Source of the DNA: an uncultured Acidobacteriota bacterium
Lineage (GTDB): Bacteria > Acidobacteriota > Blastocatellia > RBC074
DNA: 64,000 nucleotides
Assembly: GCA_902825875.1 (NCBI GenBank)
Contig: CADECP010000006.1
Location: forward strand, 6,671 to 70,670
Reading direction: 5' to 3'
Shown here piece after piece: positions 1 to 9,003 of the stretch. The notes beneath the pieces were generated by a model. The model was not told the origin of the DNA. It did not search any database and worked only from the letters and a program-made list of their open reading frames with translations. The translations under genes were made by a program, and so were the position numbers. Numbering within the stretch: position 1 is the first letter of the stretch; every line of letters starts with the position of its first letter.

Positions 1-1510
<1,510 letters not shown>

Positions 1511-1511
<1 letters not shown>

Positions 1512-2488
1512 TGCAAAATTTTGAATACGCAAGCCCGACAACAAAAGAACAAGCCGTTGAACTGCTTGGCAAACAGTGGGGTGAAACCGAAGTCATCGCT
1601 GGCGGAACCGATCTGCTTTCGTTGATGAAGGATTTCATCGTCACGCCCAAACGAGTGGTCAACATCAAAAACATCGCCGAACTTCGCGGCGTCACCATCA
1701 ATCGCGCCGGAGGCGTTCGCATTGGAGCGTTGACTTCGCTGGAAGAAATGATCGAACGCCTGGGCAAAGGCTACGGCGCTTTGACTCAAGCGGCCAAAGA
1801 AATCACCAGCCCGCAGATTCGCAATATGGGAACTGTCGGCGGTGATTTATGCCAGCGTCCGCGCTGCTGGTACTTCCGCGCTGGTTTTGGCTTGATGGCC
1901 AAAAATGAAAACGGCGAACCGCTGGTTCCGAACGGCGACAACCGATACCACGCGATTTTGGGCAACGACGGCGAAGCCAAATTCGTCAGCGCCTCAAGTC
2001 TGGGGCCAGGCTTGATTGCTCTGGCCGCGAAGATTTCAGTCTTCGGACCGAAAGGCGCGCGCGAAATTGACGCTGACAAATTTTTTGTCGCGCCAAAATC
2101 CGCCAGCGACCGCGAAACGGTGTTGGCTCCGAACGAAATCGTGACGGCCATCAACATTCCGTCAACGGTTGGCGTTCGCAGCGCAACTTACGAAGTTCGT
2201 CAGCGTGAAGCGTTGGATTGGCCGATGGCTGCGGCTTCGGTTGCGTTGAAACTGGACGCGGCGAAGAAAGTCACTTCGGCTCGCATTGCGCTCGGACACG
2301 TTGCGCCGACTCCGTGGAATGCGGCTGAGGCTGCAAAATTCCTGGTCGGCAAAACGATCACCGAAGACGTTGCCGCCGAAGCAGGCAAAATCGCCGTGGC
2401 CAACGCCAAATCGCTGAGCCGCAACGCTTACAAAATTCAACTCGCTCAGGTCGCCGTCAAACGCGCGATTCTGCAAGCAGCGGGATAG
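1511..2488 (+). CDS. Molybdenum hydroxylase FAD-binding subunit (CoxM/PaoB-like)
   Basis: A 325-residue FAD subunit that shuttles electrons in a xanthine/aldehyde dehydrogenase-type complex with the preceding gene. The flavin motifs are visible: IAGGTDLLSLMK near residue 31 and the MGTVGGDL loop near 111, followed by CQRPRCWYFR. This CWYFR type resembles the YagS/PaoB branch, in which an insertion carries an extra 4Fe-4S cluster. Only two Cys are visible here and the rest of the insertion has none, so the extra cluster is probably absent (inference). A strong Shine-Dalgarno, GGAGGT at 1497-1502, lies inside the upstream gene. Length is usual for the family. Confidence 0.93.
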
Positions 2489-2497
2489 AAATCCGGC

Positions 2498-2557
2498 ATA
2501 GACAGGATTTACAGGATGAACAGGATTCAACAGGGGTTCCGGGAAATCCTGTCTATT
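2498..2557. repeat. Interspersed palindrome, family A (copy 1)
   Basis: An inverted repeat with 13-bp arms (ATAGACAGGATTT at 2498-2510 and its complement at 2545-2557), containing repeated CAGGATT units. Three further copies lie at 3578-3668, 38311-38390 and 41786-41872, always between genes. Confidence 0.85.
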
Positions 2558-2571
2558 TCCAACGGAGGTTA

Positions 2572-2802
2572 ATGATGGTTGAACTTCACAACTTGGACCC
2601 AAATCGTCCGAACCTGTGCGCGGCTTTGCGGACGAAAAATATGTTCGTCTGGTCAGAAAATGATCCGCACCACACTCACACCGGAGTTTTCTGGTGTCTG
2701 TACACTCAAGGGCCGTTGGGTCCTGATGGACAACTGGCAGAACCCGGCAACTGCGACGCCAGCGAGCGTAATTGCCATTGTCAGGAAATCGCAGTAGCCT
2801 GA
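2572..2802 (+). CDS. Small hypothetical protein, Cys/His-rich
   Basis: A 76-residue protein I do not recognise. It has a good Shine-Dalgarno (GGAGGTT at 2564-2570) right before tandem ATG codons (2572 and 2575), which supports a real gene. There is no signal peptide or membrane segment. It contains DPHHTHTG in the middle and a C-terminal CDASERNCHC segment, a possible metal site (inference). It follows the molybdenum hydroxylase genes with only a palindromic repeat between and precedes a secreted DUF1326-like protein. An overlapping frame starting at 2579 gives a protein of similar length but lacks its own ribosome site. Confidence 0.6.
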   Translation: MMVELHNLDPNRPNLCAALRTKNMFVWSENDPHHTHTGVFWCLYTQGPLGPDGQLAEPGNCDASERNCHCQEIAVA

Positions 2803-2811
2803 CAGCCGTTC

Positions 2812-2861
2812 GTAGTTCCGCCTTCGGGCGGCTTCTGTTTGCCGCGTAAACGCGGAACTAC
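2812..2861. repeat. Intergenic palindrome (GTAGTTCCGC type)
   Basis: GTAGTTCCGC at 2812-2821 pairs with GCGGAACTAC at 2852-2861. A nested hairpin CCGCCTTCGGGCGG starts near 2819. It lies between two small genes and ends 26 bp before the DUF1326-like start. It could act as a hairpin in the transcript. Confidence 0.7.
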
Positions 2862-2887
2862 AAGCTCAACTTTTGGAGGCAGTAACA

Positions 2888-3559
2888 ATGCGTAAACTCA
2901 CTTTGATTCTTTCTCTCTGTTTTGCGGCGATGCTGGTTTCGACCGCCAGCGCGCAGCAGATTTATGGCGAATACATCGAATCGCGCAACGCCGATGTTTG
3001 GACGGGACATTGTTTCGCAATGGCCGAAGTCAACTTGATGGGCGATCAAGCCATCGTTGGTTGGCGCGTATCAAAAGGCGAATGGAACGGCGTCAACCTG
3101 GCTGGTCTGAGCGTCGTTGGCGTTGCCAAAGCGTCCGGCACGTTGGGCAGCCCGTACGAAAACCCTTTTCCGGCAAAAGCCATTTTGATTTTTGACGAAA
3201 AAGCTACGCCGGAACAGCGCGCCGCGCTGAAATCGTTTGCTCAGGAAATGGGCGGCGACTTGCTGAAAAACGTCGTCCGCACCGAAGCCGCTCCGATCAA
3301 CATTTCGCTGGAATTCCACGGCGAACATCCGACCGGCGGCCAACTGCAAGCGGGCGAACTGGCCAGCATCGTCACTCGCCAATTCACGCAGCGCGACAAA
3401 ATTTGCGGCCACGAACAAACCTACTATCCGCCGCTGACTCCGACTTCGCACGCGATGCCCGCAGTCGCTTCGCTGGATCAGTTCAAAGGCGAAGGCTTGG
3501 GCGTAAGCTGGTCGCTGCGCGAAAAGCGTAGCGCCTTTGTTGGCCATTTTGCCAAGTAA
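2888..3559 (+). CDS. Secreted DUF1326-like protein
   Basis: A 223-residue protein with a clear signal peptide (MRKLTLILSLCFAAMLVSTASA, shown by its basic start, hydrophobic core and ASA end). The mature part begins around IYGEYIESRNADVWTGHC, a pattern typical of DUF1326 proteins, whose function is unknown. The start is placed at ATG 2888 because GGAGG at 2875-2879 is correctly spaced; a TTG five codons upstream overlaps the ribosome site and is unlikely. A conserved-looking GHC near the mature N-terminus and CGHEQTYYPP near the C-terminus may form a disulfide or metal site (inference). The next gene also encodes a small secreted protein. Confidence 0.82.
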   Translation: MRKLTLILSLCFAAMLVSTASAQQIYGEYIESRNADVWTGHCFAMAEVNLMGDQAIVGWRVSKGEWNGVNLAGLSVVGVAKASGTLGSPYENPFPAKAILIFDEKATPEQRAALKSFAQEMGGDLLKNVVRTEAAPINISLEFHGEHPTGGQLQAGELASIVTRQFTQRDKICGHEQTYYPPLTPTSHAMPAVASLDQFKGEGLGVSWSLREKRSAFVGHFAK

Positions 3560-3577
3560 GATTAACCAAAATCAGAG

Positions 3578-3668
3578 TAGACAGGATTCACAAGATTTCT
3601 CAGGATTCGTGGCTAAGCTCAGAAAACATCTTTGCAGCCAATCCCGTTCATCCTGTAAATCCTGTCTA
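3578..3668. repeat. Interspersed palindrome, family A (copy 2)
   Basis: TAGACAGGATT at 3578-3588 and AATCCTGTCTA at 3658-3668 form the outer arms of a 91-bp palindrome containing further CAGGATT and AATCC units. It ends 24 bp before the next gene. Confidence 0.85.
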
Positions 3669-3692
3669 TTTTTATTTTGAGAAGGAGTTTGG

Positions 3693-4349
3693 ATGGTCAA
3701 GCAGTTGTTTGCTTTTCTTCTGCTATTCGTTTTCGCCCCGCTCGCGTTTGCCGACAATTTCAAAGTCGAATCCATTGCCGCTCTGAAAGATGCCGCCGTT
3801 GCTGAAGCAATGCGCGGCGCTCTGGAAGACAAAGGCCTGCGCGTTATTGACGACAAAGGCAAAACCGTTTGCGACATCTGGTTTCGCAAAGAAATTCCAG
3901 TCGGCAAGGAAGAAATTCCCGGAGCCAGTTTCGGCCAGATTGTCGAAGGCACGTTCATCGGCGTCATCAACTTTCCGGCAAACACTTCGGATTTTCGCGG
4001 ACAGGGAATCAAAGCCGGTTGGTACACGCTGCGGTACTCGCTGATTTTGCAGGACGGCAATCATCTGGGAGTTTCGCCAGCCCGCGATTTCTTTTTGATT
4101 TGCCCTGCCGCTGACGACAAAGACCCGAATACCGCGATGAAAATGGATGAAATGCTCAAGCTCAGCCGAGCCGCTGCAGGCGCTGGCCATCCGTCACCAT
4201 GGTATTTCGGAATGGCGATTTCGGCGGAAAAAGACCTGCCGAAGATCGTCAAAAACGAACACGAGCACGTAGTTCTGGAAACTGCGTTGAAGACCAAGTC
4301 CGGTTCGTTGGCAATTGGCTTGATCGTCATTGGCCGCACGGAAGGCTGA
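3693..4349 (+). CDS. Secreted hypothetical protein
   Basis: A 218-residue protein with a signal peptide (MVKQLFAFLLLFVFAPLAFA). The family is not recognised. The mature chain looks globular, with no membrane segment, and includes the stretch VCDIWFRKEIPVG near residue 60 and a histidine pair EHEHV near 190. The start is fixed by GAAGGAG just upstream of ATG 3693. It follows the DUF1326-like gene with only a family A palindrome between. A metabolic role cannot be inferred. Confidence 0.75.
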   Translation: MVKQLFAFLLLFVFAPLAFADNFKVESIAALKDAAVAEAMRGALEDKGLRVIDDKGKTVCDIWFRKEIPVGKEEIPGASFGQIVEGTFIGVINFPANTSDFRGQGIKAGWYTLRYSLILQDGNHLGVSPARDFFLICPAADDKDPNTAMKMDEMLKLSRAAAGAGHPSPWYFGMAISAEKDLPKIVKNEHEHVVLETALKTKSGSLAIGLIVIGRTEG

Positions 4350-4352
4350 GAA

Positions 4353-4403
4353 ATTTTGGATTTTTGATTTTGAATTTTGGGGTTCAAATCAAAAATCCAA
4401 AAT
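4353..4403. repeat. AT-rich palindrome (family B)
   Basis: A perfect 18-bp inverted repeat, ATTTTGGATTTTTGATTT at 4353-4370 and its complement at 4386-4403. It lies between the stop of the secreted protein (4349) and the start of the ArsC-like gene (4420). As RNA it would form a long A/U hairpin that could end the upstream transcript or act as a leader. Confidence 0.85.
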
Positions 4404-4419
4404 CAAAAACTCAACATCT

Positions 4420-4764
4420 ATGATCCTCTTCTTCTACAAAAGCACCTGAACGACCTGCCGCAACGCCAGGAGTTTCCTGCGCGAAATCATTTCAGACACC
4501 AGCAAGCTCACCGAACGCGATTACGCTAAACAGCCGTTGACTGCCGAAGAGATTGAAACCATTTTCGGCAATGATCCGATTCCGCCATTTCTGAACACGC
4601 GCCACGCCGTTTACAAAGAGCAAGGCTTCGCCGAAAAGCTTCCTGCTCGAAAAGAACTCATCCAACTCATCATCAACGAACCGAACCTGCTTCGCCGTCC
4701 GATTATTCGCAAAGGCAATCAAGTCGTCATCGGCTTTGACAAGGATGCGATGTCGAAGCTTTAA
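4420..4764 (+). CDS. ArsC/Spx-family thioredoxin-fold protein, probable selenoprotein (in-frame TGA at the active site)
   Basis: If TGA at 4447-4449 is read as selenocysteine, one frame runs from ATG 4420 to TAA 4762-4764 and gives 114 residues, the normal size of ArsC/Spx/YffB-like reductases. The N-terminus reads MILFFYKST-U-TTCRNARSFL, so the TGA (residue 10) falls exactly on the first Cys of the CxxC active site, and the second Cys is residue 13. Downstream, NTRHAVYKEQGF, ELIQLIINEPNLLRRPII and NQVVIGF match the ArsC core, where the RRP segment precedes the cis-proline. A hairpin follows the TGA at SECIS distance (separate entry). No strong ribosome site is visible. The alternative is a nonsense mutation (TGC to TGA), but the frame is otherwise intact. 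Substrate is unknown. Confidence 0.75.
4464..4481 (+). promoter_or_regulatory. Candidate bacterial SECIS hairpin
   Basis: The 5' arm CGCCAGG (4464-4470, one C bulged) pairs with CCTGCG (4476-4481) around the loop AGTTT (4471-4475). The stem has six base pairs. The loop starts 22 nt after the TGA and has G in its second position. Published bacterial SECIS descriptions require a small loop with an early G about 16-37 nt after UGA, and this fits. The hairpin was folded by eye only. Confidence 0.55.
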
Positions 4765-4780
4765 GCCGAGCAACTATTTA

Positions 4781-4821
4781 ACCAAACAAAAATGGGGAGG
4801 GTGGTTTTGACCACTCTCCCC
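4781..4821 (-). terminator. Rho-independent terminator of the TonB-type receptor gene
   Basis: A 12-bp stem (4794-4805 with 4810-4821, one G-T pair) around a TTTG loop. Read on the minus strand it is followed by ATTTTTGTTT. It lies 32 bp past the receptor stop, between convergent genes. Confidence 0.85.
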
Positions 4822-4852
4822 TCTGAGCTTATCTAAACAGATTCGATGGCAG

Positions 4853-7800
4853 TTAGAAGTCTAAGCGTCCGCCGATCTGAACGATTCGCGGGGCGAATGC
4901 CGTCGTGATGCGTCCGAAAGTGGTCGCGTTGATGTTCTGTCCCTGTCCAAAGAAGAAGTTCGTTTTGTTGAGAGCATTGAACGCCTCCAAGCGGAGTTGG
5001 AAGCGAACTCCCTCTTTGATACGAAAACTCTTTGCCAGCGTCGCGTCAACGTTTGTGAACCAAGGACCGTTGATGAATGCACGTTCCAAACCACTAACTT
5101 GTCCGGGCGCGTTGTTGAAGAATACTTGCCCGGCAAACGGAGTCGTGCCGAAGCCTTCCGCAGCGCGTCCCGTGGTGTTGATAACCGCTGGGTTGATGAA
5201 ATAGATGCCAGCAGGCAGCCCGCGTGGATTTCCAGCCTCCAGTTTGAAAACGCCGAACAGGTCTTTGATCTGATCTTTGTTAAGTGAAGTTACTGCCGTT
5301 TGTCTTCCTGAACGGCCACCACGATTGAACGTGCCGCGAGGGTCAAAGAGCGATATTGGCGCTCCGGAACTAACCGTAACAATTGGGCTGATTTGCCAAC
5401 CGCCGATGATTGCATCAACAACACGATTCGCTCCATTAAAGAATTTACGACCATTGCCGAAAGGCAGCTCGTAAATGCCATTCAATTTGAAAACGTGTGT
5501 GGTATCAAAATCGGCGCGCGCATATTCCAGCTCCGGTCTGGCATTATCAAGGAACGGTTCAACCAAACCTTGAGTTGTGCCAACGCCGTTAGTCAGGTTT
5601 TTCTGGAAAGTGTAGTTTGTCTGGAAATAAAGCCCCTTGGTAAACCGGCGGCGGAATTCAGTCTGTAAAGCGTTGTAGCGGAATTTCGCGCCGTTCGTGA
5701 AAAGGTTGGCAACTCCAGTGCCTGGATTGGGCAGGAATTTGACTGTTCCAGTCTGATTTTGTGTGACGTAATTCAAGGCCAAGTCGGCAACAGTTCCGTT
5801 GATCAATTGATTACGATTTGCGGCGTTCGCTAAATTGCCGCCATTCACCAGACTTGGAAAGACCGTCAAAGCTTGGCAGCCAGCATTCTGCGCTGTTGTG
5901 CAAGCCGGGTTGCCGGTCAACAGAAAATTGGCGCGTGCGCGATTAAAATCCGCCAGAAAGCCATTGTTGATAATGTCAATCTGGTTGTAGTCAATGCTGC
6001 GCCACAAATTGTCGCCGCGAGTTCCCACATAGCGAATTTCAACTGCATTGGCTCCAAATTCACGTTGGATGCCGAAGTTATATTCTTGAACTTTCGGTGT
6101 CTGGATATTCGGATCAATGGCGAAAACCGTTCCAAAGAAACCGAATGCCGCACTATTGTTTTGGGCAAAGGTACGTGGGACGGTTGGGTTGCCAGGAGAG
6201 TTGATCGCCGGCAAGGCATTCAATCTGGCATTGAGTTGCGTATTGCCGGACAGTGGGTTGATGGCATTGACGCCTGTTGTGCCAAGTCCGGCGTTCCCCA
6301 CAGCGGCATTGTTGAGCGAGGTGATCATTTGATCGTTCAGGTAGCTTTGGCGATATCCGCCTCGAAAAACGGTCTTACCACCTTCGCCGAACAGATATTT
6401 ACCGAATTTGCCCAACTTACCAGTGTTGGTGGGTGTCCACGCCACACTGATAATCGGCGCAAAATTATTTTTATCGGTTTTGTAAAACTGATTTTCCACA
6501 CCGGCATTGCCGCCAATGAAGTTATAAGTTCCATTCGGGTTTAGAATCGCTTGAACCGGGTCGGTTCCCTGCGGAATCACTGCTTCCAATGCCAAGCCGT
6601 TGTTTTGTTTCAACCCGGTATAAAGCTCATAGCGCAAACCCAGATTGAATGTCAGTGATGGCAATGCTCTCCACTGATCTTGGATGTAAAGCGAATGATT
6701 TCCATAACGAAAATCCTGCAGGCGGGTCACAGGACGAAAACCTGAGTTTTTGTTTTCAACGTTGAATGACTGTGCGCCTGTGGTAACGATGCCGCCGAGC
6801 AACGCAAGCATGGCATTTGCTGTGTTCAACTGAGTTGCGGCAATGCCTCCCTGAAATTGGCTGGCAACCAAGGTTGGAGTGTTGACGTTCGTTCCCAATG
6901 TATAAGTCGGGACAATGCCCGCATCGTTGAAAGCGTCAACTTCCTGAAATTGCAATTGTCCGCCAAAACGAAGACCGTGCTTGCCCCAAGTCAAATCTGC
7001 ATTGTCCTGAATGTTGTAATACCGGGTGAAGCGACCTTGGTTTTGGAAGGTCACTACCGGATTGCTGATTAGTGTCGGATTGATGTAGTTGGTGGCCGGC
7101 GGGTTGGTGTTGGTGAACGGAACAACGCTGCGGAATGAACCGCCGCGAATTTCATTGCTGAAGCGTCCACCCGGTGTCCAACGATAGGCCAGAACCAACA
7201 ATTTGTTTGTCGAGGACTGAACCACCGAAGGAATTGTACTAAAACCTTGCGCTCCATCCACGTCGGGGCGGAGGTTGTTTTCCTTGTTGTAATCGTAAAT
7301 GCCATTAATGGTATGGCCTTCGCTGATGTCATAATCCAAGCGGGTCGTATACACGTCGCGATCTGAATTCGAAGGGCGGTTAAAGCTGATGCCCGTAGTA
7401 TTCAATTGATCTCCAACATCTGAACGATTGCCTGCGGTAGGCACGCTGGAAAGAATGTTTTGGTTCACGAGCGGATCAACTCCGGTGATTCCCGAAGTGG
7501 CTGGCAGTAAAGAAAACAGATTTACTGTGCGTTGCGTGTTGGAATTGTCACGGTAAGTGAAAATGCCATTACGTGCATTCGGCAACAGTATTGTGCGTGT
7601 CGCCAATGCTGATTGACGTGTTCTCAGTCCTTCATACGCGAAAAAGAAAAAGCCCTTATCTTTTACCCAGGCGGAACCACCTTGGCCAAAACGCGGAATG
7701 GGCATCGGCCCAAGCAATTTGCCGCCGAAGTTGTTGCGGTTGAGGAACGGAATGTTGATGTTGCTGCGATTGTTAAAGAAGTTGTTGGCAGCCAGTTTTG

Positions 7801-8548
7801 AGTTGCGGTTGAACTCGAATGCCGAGCCATGGAATTTACTCTCGCCACGCGGTGTCACCTGACGAACCTGCGCTCCGCCATTCTGGTCAGCCCCAGAGTT
7901 GGAAGTGGTGATTGTGAATTCGCCGGTGTTATCCACTGAAGGACGGTTGGGCGAAAAATCCGTCGCGTTTGATCTGATGAATCCGTCCTGGACGTTCAAG
8001 CCATCGCGCGTAATGTTTGTGAACGATGTGCGCAAACCGTTGATTGAAGTGTTTTGTGCGCCATTTTGCGAAACCCCTGGTTGCAGAGCAATCAGATTCA
8101 ATGGGTTGCGTCCGTTCAGTGGCAGTTCAATGATTTGTTTGTTGCTGACAGTGTTGCTCAGCTCGCCTGTGGTTGCATTCAACACGTCTGCACCTGCTGT
8201 CACCGTGACGGCCTCTTCGACTCGTCCAATCTCTAACGCAACAGCCAACGAGTATTCTCGACCGATGTCAATTTTGACAGCGGTCGCGGTGAATGTTTTG
8301 AACCCTTTAGCTGTTACTTTGACAGTGTATGTGCCAACTTCAAGTTGAGATAAGGTGAACGTCCCGTCCCCGGCTGAAGTCGTTTCTCTCTCCCTACCTG
8401 TCTTATCGTCTGTAACGGAAATTACAGCACCGGAAATAATTCCATCAGGGCTTGTGACGGTTCCGATCAACCGCCCAGTGTTAGTCTGTGCAAAGATGGG
8501 TGTTATCCCAACGCACAGAATGAAAAGCAATGACATCAATTTTTTCAT
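4853..8548 (-). CDS. TonB-dependent receptor-like outer-membrane protein with carboxypeptidase-regulatory domain (Oar-like)
   Basis: A protein of about 1231 residues. After a signal peptide (MKKLMSLLFILCVGITPIFA) come a carboxypeptidase-regulatory-like beta-sandwich (about 24-110, GTVTSPDG to GTYTVKVTAKGF), a plug-like region (ELPLNGRNPLNLIALQPGV about 140-160) and a long beta-barrel ending in phenylalanine (IGGRLDF), typical of outer-membrane barrels. Such receptors import or bind large substrates and are expanded in Acidobacteriota and Bacteroidota. The start is set at ATG 8548, where GGAGAC lies at the right distance; a longer reading frame to 8653 would put a charged tail before the signal peptide. 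No TonB, ExbB or ExbD genes are nearby. A hairpin terminator follows the stop. Confidence 0.92.
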   Translation of the reverse strand: MKKLMSLLFILCVGITPIFAQTNTGRLIGTVTSPDGIISGAVISVTDDKTGRERETTSAGDGTFTLSQLEVGTYTVKVTAKGFKTFTATAVKIDIGREYSLAVALEIGRVEEAVTVTAGADVLNATTGELSNTVSNKQIIELPLNGRNPLNLIALQPGVSQNGAQNTSINGLRTSFTNITRDGLNVQDGFIRSNATDFSPNRPSVDNTGEFTITTSNSGADQNGGAQVRQVTPRGESKFHGSAFEFNRNSKLAANNFFNNRSNINIPFLNRNNFGGKLLGPMPIPRFGQGGSAWVKDKGFFFFAYEGLRTRQSALATRTILLPNARNGIFTYRDNSNTQRTVNLFSLLPATSGITGVDPLVNQNILSSVPTAGNRSDVGDQLNTTGISFNRPSNSDRDVYTTRLDYDISEGHTINGIYDYNKENNLRPDVDGAQGFSTIPSVVQSSTNKLLVLAYRWTPGGRFSNEIRGGSFRSVVPFTNTNPPATNYINPTLISNPVVTFQNQGRFTRYYNIQDNADLTWGKHGLRFGGQLQFQEVDAFNDAGIVPTYTLGTNVNTPTLVASQFQGGIAATQLNTANAMLALLGGIVTTGAQSFNVENKNSGFRPVTRLQDFRYGNHSLYIQDQWRALPSLTFNLGLRYELYTGLKQNNGLALEAVIPQGTDPVQAILNPNGTYNFIGGNAGVENQFYKTDKNNFAPIISVAWTPTNTGKLGKFGKYLFGEGGKTVFRGGYRQSYLNDQMITSLNNAAVGNAGLGTTGVNAINPLSGNTQLNARLNALPAINSPGNPTVPRTFAQNNSAAFGFFGTVFAIDPNIQTPKVQEYNFGIQREFGANAVEIRYVGTRGDNLWRSIDYNQIDIINNGFLADFNRARANFLLTGNPACTTAQNAGCQALTVFPSLVNGGNLANAANRNQLINGTVADLALNYVTQNQTGTVKFLPNPGTGVANLFTNGAKFRYNALQTEFRRRFTKGLYFQTNYTFQKNLTNGVGTTQGLVEPFLDNARPELEYARADFDTTHVFKLNGIYELPFGNGRKFFNGANRVVDAIIGGWQISPIVTVSSGAPISLFDPRGTFNRGGRSGRQTAVTSLNKDQIKDLFGVFKLEAGNPRGLPAGIYFINPAVINTTGRAAEGFGTTPFAGQVFFNNAPGQVSGLERAFINGPWFTNVDATLAKSFRIKEGVRFQLRLEAFNALNKTNFFFGQGQNINATTFGRITTAFAPRIVQIGGRLDF

Positions 8549-9003
8549 TGTCCGTCTCCTGTGTTGCTTAGGTTTTACAATCTTTGATTGTGGTTTTACT
8601 TGATGTGAGTCAAGCAGTGATTGCCTCAAAGCCAGAGGCCCATATTTATCCAAGTTGTTTGAAGGATCAGTACAATTCTTCTGTGTTATGGACAGTCTAA
8701 CCCCAGCAACATATATGCCAGACGAGGTTTCAACTATTATGTTGTGAGGATGCTTGATTTATGTTGTTGATTGGCTCTTTCTTGTCCAGATTTTTGAAGC
8801 GGGTCTTTAGATTTTCATATTCATAGCTTGCTGATTTTCAACTGCCTTACATTTGTGACTTTTTCTTGCAACCTGTGCTCAAAAATCTAAAGGGCATAGG
8901 ATAATTCCTATGCCCTTTAGATTTTAGTTTGGGCGGTAGATCAAACTATTAGTAAACCAAGTTTATTGCCCAGAGAAACTTGGTAAAGTTGAGGTGAGGA
9001 TCA
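8549..9003. other. Intergenic region upstream of the receptor gene
   Basis: No coding sequence is supported over 455 bp. It holds the presumed promoter of the minus-strand receptor gene (not confidently located) and the terminator of the RNase G/E gene. Confidence 0.6.
8882..8925 (-). terminator. Terminator hairpin downstream of RNase G/E
   Basis: A perfect 19-bp inverted repeat (AAAATCTAAAGGGCATAGG at 8882-8900 and its complement at 8907-8925) with T-rich flanks, 79 bp past the RNase G/E stop on the minus strand. The A/T ends could let it work in both directions. Confidence 0.85.

Noticed and set aside
4537..4764. Short ArsC-like frame starting at the internal ATG (75 codons) as the complete gene
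   Set aside because: It would lack the active-site strand and helix; the upstream in-frame sequence clearly matches the ArsC N-terminus, so the longer reading with TGA as Sec (or a broken gene) is favoured.
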